A stretch of 64,000 nt of DNA from Heterotrichella gracilis (taxonomy: Eukaryota > Sar > Xanthophyceae > Tribonematales > Xanthonemataceae), in NCBI GenBank assembly GCA_032358255.1, contig JAULBX010027716.1, forward strand, positions 148,125 through 212,124, written 5' to 3'. The translations under genes and the position numbers were made by a program. This document shows, one piece after another, positions 12,693 through 23,350 of the stretch; the first letter of the stretch is position 1; every line of letters begins with the position of its first letter. The notes under the pieces are model-generated. The model was not told the origin of the DNA and searched no databases. It worked only from the letters and a program-made list of their open reading frames with translations.

Positions 12693-14812
12693 GGCTTCAC
12701 TGCAGCATAGTATATAACCCCTTTTGTTCTATAGAATTCAATGTTGTATTGGTTCAACCCTAAGGATTAGCAAAATTAATGATTTCGTGCGGCGGCAGAG
12801 TTATTTTGCCCATAATTCTTCTGCTGCAAGCATGACAGGACATGGCATGGCATTCATTGCTTGGCACCAAATACGGTATAATCCTTGGTGCAATGTTGCC
12901 CCATCAACGGCATGCTGATTGGTATGTTTTCATGCTCTGTTTACTAGGAAGTTACTATCCCTGACGTTACTCTATTTTCTTGGTGGCATGATTTGCCTTT
13001 GCTTGATACAAGACTACATCAAAAATCTCTACTTTATAAAAGACATCAATATATGACCCCCCTGATTGTAATTTTGTCATATTTCCATTTTGATCGCGCT
13101 TCAAGCTAGCTTGGTTTTTGGAGCTATATTTACTTTTATGTACTTTATTTGATGTGCGCATGTGATAGGCTGCAACAACGTTGTTCCAGTGACAATTTCT
13201 TTATCAGGTTTGCAAGAAAAGCTTTCCAAGCCCACACTGGATTATCTTCAAGTCATTTTGGTGAAAAATATGCAGCATGTACAGTTGTGTGTAAATACCA
13301 CAAACTTGGAAGCCGATCAAATTGAAGGCTGCTGCTGTGTCAAGGGAGTTGAACGCCTGGGTGCGCGATATGCACCCCTAGTGGCCCCCCCACCTGACAC
13401 CCACCCACAGCCGCAGCCGCATATAGAAAAAAGGAAAGAAAGGGGACGCACAAAGGCGGCACTGGCTCGCACCTGCACCCGCTATTAAAGCTGGTGTACT
13501 GCCTAATGCAGCCCAGGGGGAGGAGGAGAGTTTGCAGCTAGGGTTTTGTGTAGGGTTTTTTAGTAGGCCCTGCCAGTTGGGAAGCCCATTCTTGTTGGCT
13601 TATTGGGCTTTTTCACAAGGTGAAATGTCGCTACCATCTGCTTGCCTGTCTTAATGGTCTCATCCTGCACAAAAGCCCTTCCACCTGCCCCTAATCCCTA
13701 CACCCTGCTGCACTGTCCCCAGACCCGCCCCTGCAGGTCCCTGGCCCTCCCCTCACTGCGTGACCACGTGATCCCACCTCACCCCTTGCTGGCCCCTTGT
13801 CCCTGACCCACCCTTCCCTCCCCTCACAACTTGGCCAAATGAGCATCAACCCCCTTGGCGCCCACACCCGGCTCCAAGTCAACACCATGTACAACCCACA
13901 GCACCTCTTTTAGGGTTTAGGGTTTAGGGTGGCATGCACCCTCGTCCCGGTGCGCGACCTTGCCTCCCGCACTTAGCTGCAATGCACCCAGCTCCACAAC
14001 AGCACAGCGCCCATCTAGGGCATCAAAGCCCTGGCAGGGAGGGTACCAAAGCCCTAGTCCTGCCCTTGCGGGGTATTGCCAGGGCAGGACCACTAGCAGC
14101 ACCACCGCCGGGCCCCCCACCTTCAACACCAGCACCACCACCACCAGCAGCAGCAGCCCCTAGCGCAGGAAATTATTTGTGACCGGTTGTGGTCGCAAGG
14201 GCCACACAGGTTGTGGCTGGTTGTGGCTGGTTGTGACGACAGTCACAAAGATCTTAGTGCGCTAGGGCAACACGCGCTGTACAAAACACAACTGCATATT
14301 CTGCCCAATGTTCCAATCATTTACAAAGGTTCCAGCATCAATCCCTATGCGCCTGTCCCAGTCTCGCATCCATGATCATCTAACATGCCACCGTAGGACC
14401 AACGACACCACTACATCTCCCTGGCCGATCCTGTGAGGCCAATCGCCACACACGGGCCTCGATCACTCAAGACCATTTTTTCTGGTGCACTGCTGTGCTC
14501 TGCTACTATAGTCCTATAGGGACATCAGGCAGGAACATCAAGAGAGATGTCTTGGCTCCTTGTCATGGGAAGACCCTACTAGAGCCCTGTCCTAAATCTG
14601 CAGCTGCTGCTTCAAGCACCACCAAAAATTCCACTTGTCGGATGTGCCCCTCCCCCACCTGATCAATCCCCCTTTGCACCCCCCCAACATCCCTCACTTC
14701 CCGTCACCATACCTCCAGAACCTCCCGCCTTTGGGCTCCACTCTCCAAGCGCACCACCCACACTCACCCTTGACCCCACTCGCCACCACTGCACCACCCT
14801 CGGCCCCCACCC
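12693..14812. other. Gene-poor stretch holding a decayed copy of the upstream gene
   Basis: Between the 3' ends of the secreted-protein gene (plus) and the LPAAT gene (minus). The part up to 13.6 kb is AT-richer than its surroundings and shows no coding signal. About 13.7-14.2 kb resembles exon 7 of the upstream gene (separate entry). The remainder to 14812 shows nothing recognisable. Confidence 0.6.
13690..14165 (+). pseudogene. Degenerate partial duplicate of the secreted-protein gene
   Basis: The order of patches matches the intron-6/exon-7 region of the gene at 8636-12692: a pyrimidine-rich lead-in with CCCTCCCCTCAC, a GACCACGTGA patch like the exon-7 start (GTTGACCACGTGAGCG), a GCCCACACCCGGCTCCA patch, a CACCCAGCTCCACAACAGC patch, then a CCGGGGTATTGCCA-like patch and an ACC-repeat ending like the exon's GDNSSSTTITTTGTT segment. 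No continuous frame remains and the W/A-rich domain is absent. A telomere-like tract lies inside it at 13909-13930. Confidence 0.5.
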
Positions 14813-17540
14813 TCACCCCAGAGTGATCTCCCCAGCATCCTCATCCACCGCCATGCCCTCAGGCAGGCTGGATGCGATCGCAGCCCGGGCCTCATCCATC
14901 ATCGCCACAGCGTCCTTAGGCTCCACGCGCGGGTGCACCACGATGCGCACCGACCCGGGGTACAGCTTGGTCTCGCTGCCGTTGGGCATCAGGTCGAAGG
15001 TGCCTATCAGGGTGATGGGTACCACTGGCACCTTAGCCCGCTGGGCCACCACGAAGGCACCCTGTGGCAAAGAGGGGCGGGTGTTTCAGGGTTTGATGTG
15101 TGTGATGGGACGCCAGTTTGAGGTTCAAGGGTGTAGGGGCGAGGGGTAAGGGGTAAGGGACCCTTGGTCATGCTGCTGTTGGGCATGAAACTGTAGAGGG
15201 ATTCCTCCCATCAACTCCCATCCCTAAGAATCCGCCACCACCACAGGCGCCTTGGCGCGCTGGGCTACTGCAAAAGCACCCCAGGGCAGAACGGGACGGT
15301 ACTTTAGGGTTTAGGCGTAGGGTTTTGGGTGCTAGGCAAATATCCCCCCCTCCCCACACACCTTTTTGAACGCGTACATGCGCCCGTCCTTTGACCGTGT
15401 CCCCTCTGGGAAGAACAGCACGCTGCAGCCGCGCTTGAGCAGGTCCCCGCATGTGCCAAGCACCTTGAGCTGGCTGCGCTTGTCAACGCGGTTCAGCTTG
15501 ATGTGGCCTGCGGGGAGGGGCCTAGGGTTTAGATTTTCAAATTCAGCTTGAGCTCGCTGCGCATGTCAACACGTTTCAGCTTAATGGGGCCTGCCATGGG
15601 GGGAGGGAGAGGAGATGAAAACGGGGGGGCACTGTGTTGGATGGACGGGCAGTGCAGGTGGAAAAGGGCAGCGGTGCCAATCCCAATATGTGGCTGCCAT
15701 TGCAACAGGCTTACATCATTGCATAATCCAACATTTGATTTGTATGTTCATGTGGGATGCAACCCCGTGCACACATGGCGCTGCACCACTCCAGCCCTCC
15801 AGACCCATGAACCATGCGCCATGATTGAACAGAAGGTTTCTGCAGAGTAAGGTACAAGGTACGTGCAAAGCACAGATATGACCATGCAACATTGCCCCTG
15901 CCCCCCTTGCCCTACCTGTGAGGAACATGGACCAGCCGATGATTGGGATGAGGAAGTTTGAGGTCTTTGAGATGAACTTGAAGGGCCGGCGCAGGTGGAA
16001 CAGCGTGTAGATGTCCAAAAAGCTGAGGTGGTTGGCCACGTAGACCACGGGCTCGTTGGATCGGGGCAGGTTCTCAGCACCCTCAATCTGTGGGGGAGGG
16101 GTTTAGGTGGAGATTAAGTCCCTCTTGTACTGGTTGGACTTTAAGGGTTCAGGGTTTTGAAGAGTGGTGACGGCTGGAACGGAGGTGAGAAATTGAATTC
16201 AGGAATTGAATGGGAGGTGTCACACCGCTTCGTGTGCGTGCATGCCCTTGTGAAATCAGGGTTTGGGCTTAGAACCATGGGTGCTGAGTGTGGCCTGATG
16301 GCTGAGTTGGGGTTAGGGGTGTAAGGTGTCCGCCAGGTCTGCATAGGGTTTAGGGTTTGGGGCCTACCTTGACAGGGTAGTACAGCAAGGTGCTGAGCGT
16401 GGCCTGATGGCTGTATAAGGGTTTAGGGTGCAAGGTGTAGGGTTTAGGGTTTGAGGCTTACCTTGACAGGGTAGTACAGCGAGGTGCTAAGTGTGGCCCA
16501 TATGTCATTCACAAAGTGCTCTGGCAACCGCCTGCAGGGGTAGCACCAAAATTCAAAAACAACACAAGGTTGATGTAGTCGACGTGATGTGACTTGACAG
16601 GGTTTGGCTCAGCAACAGCATGTGTGGGCGCATGCAATGGGCATGCCAATGGCTGAAATTGCTGCCTGTGTTTTTTATGGCGTTGCTCATGCAATGGTTG
16701 ATGCAGGGTGTCGCACGGCGTTACCATTGTTTGCCTGTACATGTCGAACAGCCACACAAAGGTTGGTTGTAACCAGGTTGTACAGCGTTGTGTGAGCTGG
16801 CAGTACCTGTACTGAGGGTTTAGGTTAAAGGACCTAGGGTTTTTACCTGTACTTGTCGAACAGCCACACGAATGGGTATATGGCCAGCATGACCAGGAAG
16901 AGGGGTATGGCTATGAGGAAGGTGGTGCTGTAAAACACAGTGGCGCGGACCTTGGCAAAGGTTTCCCGCCAGGAGAACTTGGGGCCTGGGGCAGCCAACA
17001 CAACACTGTTGATTGCACAGGCGTGTAAAACATAAAGCTTACATTGCCACGGGTTGTGGACGTATTTACCAGGTGTAATTGGGTGTGCCGCCTAGCCTTG
17101 AAGGCTGTGCAGCTGGTTGATCAAGGAGCGGGGTCAGCGATGAGAATGGTAAAGCCACTCTCCAATAAAGGGAAATGCAATATGCTATTGCAAGTTTCCT
17201 ACACGTCCTGCGCTTATGTGGTGTTCTAACCCCAAGCCGTCCCTCACCCACCTGCACTGGAGTCTGGTGCGGGCGCTGAGACCGAGCCGGCAGCTGCCAT
17301 GCAAACCGTGCTGTTCAGCTGTCTGGCTGGGCGCCTATTTACCACCAGGGAGGACCTCCTGGGTGGTAGCACTGGGCAGCCAGTGACGCTGCTAGCTGGG
17401 TGGATCTGCAAGCACGCTGTAGTGGGGCACACACCCAGGGGAGTGGGCTGGTGGGTGGGTACTCGTTGCCTGGTGATGCTGTGGGGGCTGGGTTGGGAGC
17501 TCGTGCTGAACGCCCGGTGGTTCAAGCTGAATGCTTGCAT
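14813..17540 (-). CDS. Plastid 1-acyl-sn-glycerol-3-phosphate acyltransferase (LPAAT)
   Basis: Acylates lysophosphatidic acid at sn-2 to give phosphatidic acid for plastid glycerolipids; PlsC/LPLAT family. Six exons: 17252-17540, 16847-16985, 16462-16531, 15916-16087, 15362-15507, 14813-15061; spliced length about 354 residues, close to plant plastid LPAAT (ATS2 type). Visible motifs: acceptor-box NHLSFLD (NHxxxxD), substrate box FPEGTRSKDG, and the late VPVVPITL block. An S/T/R/P-rich, acid-poor N-terminus of about 95 residues ending near AAAGS looks like a chloroplast transit peptide. A hydrophobic segment (STTFLIAIPLFLVMLAIYPF) follows and would anchor it in the envelope. The ATG at 17538-17540 opens the transit peptide. 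The gene is divergent from the MnmA gene, about 600 bp apart. Confidence 0.92.
15237..15290 (-). repeat. Intronic copy of the last LPAAT exon's acceptor end
   Basis: The sequence resembles the start of exon 14813-15061 (GAFVVAQRAKVP) and lies about 200 bp upstream in the preceding intron. A TTTAGGG-like tract follows at about 15303. Parallel copies in this gene are at 15544-15596 (start of exon 15362-15507), 16363-16412 (end of exon 16462-16531 with its donor) and 16730-16760 (end of exon 16847-16985). Confidence 0.75.
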
Positions 17541-18145
17541 CGTTGCTGCAAGGGGCAGTGGCGCGCGGTGCCAAATGTGCGTTCAGGTTAGCCCTCAGAG
17601 GCAGATTTAGACGTGCTCAGATCAGGTGCATGTGGCTTGCCGAAAAGCTGGAGGATCTCAGGTCGAGAGGGAAACTGAAAGAAATGTTCTTTGATAACAA
17701 CTGGTATTTGGGTTTGAGGATATCTTGCAGGTTGCGCGCTCACAGCAGCAGTTTAGGGGCATACGCATGCCCGACGACACACAATGCATGCAAACGACCC
17801 ACTTCGAATTTCGAGCACTTCTTCAGAGTATGCGTACGTAAGTAACATAATGGCGATTATAGCAGCAAACGACGCCTTAAACCTGCAGCGCTGCGGTCTC
17901 GATGATACGTCGCACGCCCGTTCACTGGATAAGAATTCCTCGCTTGGAGAACAGCACACGTGGCGGCTTTAAAAGTCGTTCTTCAGCTGAGCTAGTAGCT
18001 ACTAGTTTACGCATTTGCAAGTAAAGTGCTGTGGGTTTGGACTTGTACGAAGCTTTCTATATGGTCGCCTGGTGAGATTGAGTTGAATTGGTAGATACTA
18101 TTTTGAAGGGTCTGTGGCATCCCTAGTGTCTAGCCGCATGCCGCC
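17541..18145. promoter_or_regulatory. Putative bidirectional promoter, LPAAT / MnmA
   Basis: The 605 bp between two divergent start codons. No coding signal supported by splice context is seen, and no TATA element stands out. Both flanking genes encode organelle-targeted enzymes. The regulatory role is inferred from geometry alone. Confidence 0.4.
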
Positions 18146-21100
18146 ATGGCCGCGTTCGTTGTGAAACCACTCCAGTTACTGGTGGAACGGAGGGGTTCAA
18201 ACCTCGGTGCCTCCACATCGGTCCCACACCACCCCTTGACTTGGTCCAACAGGACGTGTTTGGCAAGAGCTCAGCGCACTTTCCTCTCACGAGCAACTAG
18301 GGAGGAGCACGATGTTGTGAGCCTGCGGGCTTCGAGCGTGGAAGACCTACTCTCCAGTGCGCAGCCTTTGCGTGTGACACACCAGAGCTTTGACCGTGAT
18401 GGTGCAGAAGCTGGAAACGAAGCGCTGCCTCGGTTTCCCCCGCCAGCCCTGTGGAAAGACGACGCCAACCTCCTGAGCGGGTGAGGATACAACAGCGTGT
18501 GGGTCAAGCTGACCACAAAGAGCCTCCCAAACCTCATTCCCCATGCTTGTTCAAGCAAATCGTACATAGAAGCTTGTTTCTGAAACCTCCAACCCATGTC
18601 GTATTCCTAGCCATAGGTGTGGTATATGCATGCATATGCACCCCAGCGTGCACGCGTTGCGCTGGTTTTCTGTGCCCTGGCATCCAACTGCCGCCATCCG
18701 CCAGCATATGCATGCAGGTGTGTCCATGAACCCCACCCTACCCCACGGCTTCCAGCCGTGAACCTGCCATGCCCCTCTTAGTGCATGTCCCGCCGCTCCA
18801 GCACCATAAATATATATTTGGAAATAACGCTAAATGCCACACGAAGCTGAAACAGACGCCGTGCCCCATTCCCTCCTGCAGGTGCGAGCCCCGCGCCGCC
18901 CCCCTGCGCGTCGCCCTGCTGCTCAGCGGCGGCGTGGACTCCAGCCTGTCACTACACCTGCTGCAGGCCGCGGGACACTCAGTGACCGCCTTCTATCTGC
19001 AAATCTGGTTCCAAGAGGATTTTAAAAACTTTTGGGATGCGTGCCCCTGGGACGAGGACATAAAGTACTGCGAGCAGGTGGGTGGGTTCCAAAAAACCCT
19101 AAACCCTAAAGTACCAAAACCTGTTTAAATTGCCCTAAACCTAACGCTCGAGCAGGCCCTGGGCAACCACCTTGATCTGTACTTTGGACAGGGATGGGTG
19201 AATTTACATGGGCAAGTTATCATGGGTGAATTAACGTGGGAGAATTAATATGGAGGAATTGATACAACGGTGCTGTGGTCGCTTGCTTTTGGTATCCTTC
19301 TCCCCACCCACCCACCTCCCCCCCACCTCCAGGTGTGTGCTTCTGCTGGTGTGGAGCTGCGCGTGGTGCCCCTGACCCAGCAGTACTGGGACCGGGTGGT
19401 GGCGCACAGCATAGCGGAGATTAAGGCGGGGAGGACGCCTAATCCAGACATGCTGTGCAACTCGAGGTGAGGGTTAATTGTTACAAGCTTGGGGTGGAAT
19501 TCAACCACAAAGATTTAATTGGTTTCAGATAGGCTTAATTTTGCTAATTCCGGTAATTTGGACGTCGAGCGGCAAATAGCGCAATTAGCGGAGTCGATGA
19601 AAAGTTAATTTTGGGCGCGAAACTACCACTGCGGCTACGGCTAATAGCAATATTACAGGATGGACATGTGGGGATTGCCACGCCAGTGGCTTGTGAATCC
19701 TTGGCTGCGGTCACTTCATTGTAGTCCCCTTGGGTACCCTCCCTCAGCCACAATCACATGGCATGTGGCCCCGGTGGTTTGCATGCACTACCTGGTGCTC
19801 CCAGCGAGGTGAGGATTATGCATGTGCTTTGTTATAGGGTGAAGTTTGGCGCCTTCTACGAGCACCTGGGGCAGCACCACGCGGGCGAATTTGACCGCAT
19901 CGCCTCGGGGCACTATGCGCGGCTGGAGCGGGACGACCCTGGCCAGGAGGCCAGCCCCGTGCGCCTTGCTGTGACCAGTGATGCGGTGAAGGACCAGACC
20001 TACTTTTTGGCGCACCTCACGCAGGCCCAGCTGTCCAGGGTGATGTTTCCACTGGGGCCGCTCACCAAGGTACGCCGCCGCGCATGTATGGTGTGCACAT
20101 CGGCCATACTTACTGAATCATATGCACAGTGGATATTTCAGTAGATTGCTTTTTGAATCTCTAATTACTGATGTGCAAAATTGTTTGCCTTGGAAACTCG
20201 ATGTGATGTACTCGTTGAGGTATTGCATGTTTGCGCAACCCAAGGTGCCTGGCCTGGCAGGGCAAGTCGCACCCCAAATCCTACAGGGTGCTCCACCCTG
20301 TTTAGCTCAAGGTGTGCGGCCTGGCTCCCGCTGCCAGCCCATCTACCCAGGCACGCATTTTGGATCCATGCAACGCAAAAATGTCAACCCATATGACAGC
20401 TGAGTTTGCGGGACAAGAAAGAAAGAAAGAAAGGGAACGCACAGAGGCGTAGTTAAGGGGCCACTGGCTCGCACCAGGGCACCACAATCAAAGGCCCAAA
20501 TTCCCCAAGAAATTCCTCAGACATTCCTGTTCCCTTTGCAGCCCGAGGTGCGTGGCCTGGCAGCAGCAGCCGACCTGCCCAACAAGGCGCGCAAGGACAG
20601 TCAGGGAATCTGCTTCCTGGGCAAGGTCAAATTCAGCGAATTTGTGCGGGAGCACCTGGGGGAGTGGCCGGGGCCCATTATCGAGGAGGAGACGGGGGAG
20701 ATCGTGGGGTACCACAAGGGGGTGTGGTTCCACACCGTGGGGCAGCGCAAGGGGGTGCCGATGTCTGGAGGGCCATGGTAAGCACGGCTTGGTACCCCCC
20801 TGTGCGCTGAGTATATTGGGGTTGGGTCCATGGTGCACCATGTGGTTAGGGTTTGGGGTCACGAGGCCAATCGCACCACATGCACCATTTGTGAGCATTT
20901 ATGTGGCAAAGGACACATTGCACTCACCTCAGTCTGCGCTAGTTAAATTTGCCGCTCACCGTTTTACCATCCATCATTTGCTGTTTACTTTGTTTCGTAT
21001 TTATTGCGATGCCTTTGCGCCTCATCCCGTTTGACTATGTTAATCATCATCGTAGTTCATTTATATTACTTATCATAATTATTTATCTGTTGCTGTCCTT

Positions 21101-21858
21101 TTAGGCCATTAATATTCTCCTCCCCAGGTACGTGACCCGCAAGGATGTTGACACAAACGTGGTGTACATCTCCCGCCACTACCACGATGGGGACAAGATG
21201 CGCAACGCATTCCGTTGTGGTGGCTTCAACTGGATTGTGGTGGGGGGACCCGACTTGACCCTGCCAATGCAGTGCAAGGTAAGGGCAGCGTTGTGTAGGG
21301 CTCCAGGAGTGTGAGTATAAAACTTAACCCACAGGTGCAATCTCCCTTAATTGCTTTATGATAGAATTGCCAAATCGGGAAAGAATACCGTGTTGCTGAT
21401 TTTTTATATTGCATATTGATTTTTGATGCGTGGTTTTGTTGTGGAGACCACTTAAATGTGGCTCAAGTTCGTGCTCAAGGTACCTGCTGGGCTTGGAATG
21501 CAATCTGGTCCCTTAGAACAGCTATTCGCATTACCTGCGGGTAACAATTACCGGTACAAGTAAGCTGAAAAATAAATTAAAGTAACCTGTGACTGTGTGC
21601 ATGCAGGTGCGGCATGGCCCCAGATTCTACGACTGCACCTTTGAGTACGAGCAGGGCCAGCAGTCAGCGGCGGTGCACATATGCGGCCACGACCAGGGCC
21701 TGGCGGCTGGCCAGTACGCAGTGTTCTACCAGGGGGGGCTGTGCGTGGGATTGGGAGTCATCCTTGGAGCCACGGTGAAGGAAAAGATGCAGGGGGCCCA
21801 TGATGCTGGGGAGGAGGCCGGTGCTCAGGTTGAAGCCTCCAAGGGCTTGCAGTTGTAG
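18146..21858 (+). CDS. mnmA: tRNA-specific 2-thiouridylase (MnmA/TrmU/Mtu1), organellar
   Basis: Adds the 2-thio group to wobble uridine 34 of tRNA-Lys/Glu/Gln using ATP and persulfide sulfur. Seven exons in agreeing phase: 18146-18480, 18882-19077, 19333-19466, 19838-20069, 20542-20777, 21128-21278, 21607-21858; about 511 residues. Motifs: PP-loop LLSGGVDSS at the start of exon 2; first catalytic cysteine in [30 protein letters not shown]; second catalytic cysteine in [13 protein letters not shown]; then the beta-barrel domains (HTVGQRKG, and [11 protein letters not shown] at the end). The first exon (about 110 residues, R/S-rich, no family similarity) is an N-terminal extension consistent with a mitochondrial or plastid targeting peptide. 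The ATG at 18146 lies in a good context (CCGCCATGG). Bacterial proteins are about 370 residues, so the extra length is mostly this extension. Confidence 0.95.
20240..20285 (+). repeat. Intronic copy of the MnmA exon-5 acceptor end
   Basis: AAGGTGCCTGGCCTGGCAGG resembles the exon-5 start CCCGAGGTGCGTGGCCTGGC about 300 bp downstream. It is a plus-strand example of the exon-edge duplications common in this window. Confidence 0.65.
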
Positions 21859-23350
21859 CGCAGGGGCGGTTGGCTACGGCGCTGGCTTCACCATAATAGT
21901 ATGTGATGCCATTGTGATCGTGATTGATGGTCAGCAGCTGCAACTCCTGATCAGTGTGGTCAGCTGCACATGCTGCATGGGTGGGTTTGCCCCAGCGACC
22001 TTGTGCAAGCTCAGGCAACTACTGTAGGCACAGTTTACCCCACCGAATAACAAACTTTGTACCATATTTCTATACTGCTAGTGCTATCAGTTTACTGTTC
22101 CAAGTTCTGGAATCTACTTTGGTATTGTACAACTGGAAAACAAATATCTATGTGCTGCATTGCAGCAAGTGTAGTCATAGGCAGTGTACAACCTTCCTGA
22201 AATGACGTACTAAGTGGTTTTGCTCGCGCATGCAATGGTGGATAGGTGATCACGACACTTAAATCATCTGCAAGTCAGTGACGTGTGTCGGAACAAAATT
22301 CGCTAATAAGCTAACCCAACTGATGCTTGCGCAAAAGTCCCAATGCTCTACTTTTGTAAGGTCATGCTCTCCCACACGCAGTGCACTCCCACCCTGCTCC
22401 CACACACACTATGTGCTTAATATGACTGCTTGCATGATGATCGTTGCTGAAATGTATGGTCGCCAGGGAATGAGGCATTCGATGGCGGCCATGGCAACAA
22501 TTACCATGGATACTATCTTTCAGGGCCTACAGATTCGCCGCGCTCCTAATATAATATTACACTTGTAATGCCTTGAAAAATGGAGTAAATATGAGCCATG
22601 AAAATATGGCCGCCACCCTTGCTTGTAATCCCAGCGCACCATAAGCCTATGAATTGCCACCGCACCACTGGCAATAAAATCATGCATGTTCATTGGCCAA
22701 CAAACGGCAATGTCCTCATGCCAAGTAGACCCGCCTCTCGCACGTGGTATGAAAACCTTGAGCTAGACTACAGGTGCACTCAATAGAAAAAATAGCAGGG
22801 GCTTGGTCTACTAGGCTAGGACGTACTAGCGGCTATGTGTAGCAGGAGCAGCACCCACCTTGAGGATCCTAGTCACTGACACGGTGGTCAATCACACTCT
22901 GTAACGGGGCATTCATTGGAATTGCAGCATTCTGGTCATTACTGTAATGTACAACCAATTGGATACTGCCCCAGAGGCCTGCACTCCCCACAGTGGGCGC
23001 CTCACCCCCACACCCATGGTGAGCCAGCCAGCCAGCCAGCCATATTGCCGCAGGTGACTTGCTGCCTCCATGTGCTTCAAGTGCTCCATTGGACACCAAT
23101 GAACGCCAACCCCACCATGATTCCAAGCGGGGGACATCGCGATGCACGTACAACAAGGCCCTGTTTTGCTGGAGGCTGAACACCGCTGTGACCGCCAGAA
23201 TGTAGCACACCAGCGCCAGCGCCACTGGCCCCAGCCTGGTGGTGGTGCCAACCTGCCCAGCACGAGTCCCTGAGCTGCACAAACCAGCTCCCAGCCACAA
23301 GCCCGCCCAAGCGCCTCCGCCCCCTTGCGATTACGCACCCCTGTCCCATC
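21859..23350. other. Convergent 3' region, MnmA / VTC
   Basis: Contains the 3' untranslated regions of two convergent genes. Near 23166-23250 lies a decayed copy of the last VTC exon (separate entry). At 23023-23041 there is a short CCAG repeat. Nothing else is recognisable; 21.9-22.8 kb is relatively AT-rich. Confidence 0.55.
23166..23250 (-). repeat. Decayed copy of the VTC C-terminal exon beyond the stop codon
   Basis: It translates to LGPVALALVCYILAVTAVFSL, followed by unrelated frame, and matches the end of the true last exon (QLGPVALV...CYVLAIIAVFSL) at 23351-23554. It lies downstream of the real stop, so it is a duplicated fragment in the 3' region. A second copy of the same exon's 5' edge lies upstream of it in the intron at about 23690-23745. 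Confidence 0.75.

Noticed and set aside
18190-18205. tRNA B-box-like GGTTCAAACC
   Set aside because: It is within the MnmA first exon; no matching A box or cloverleaf arms were found around it.
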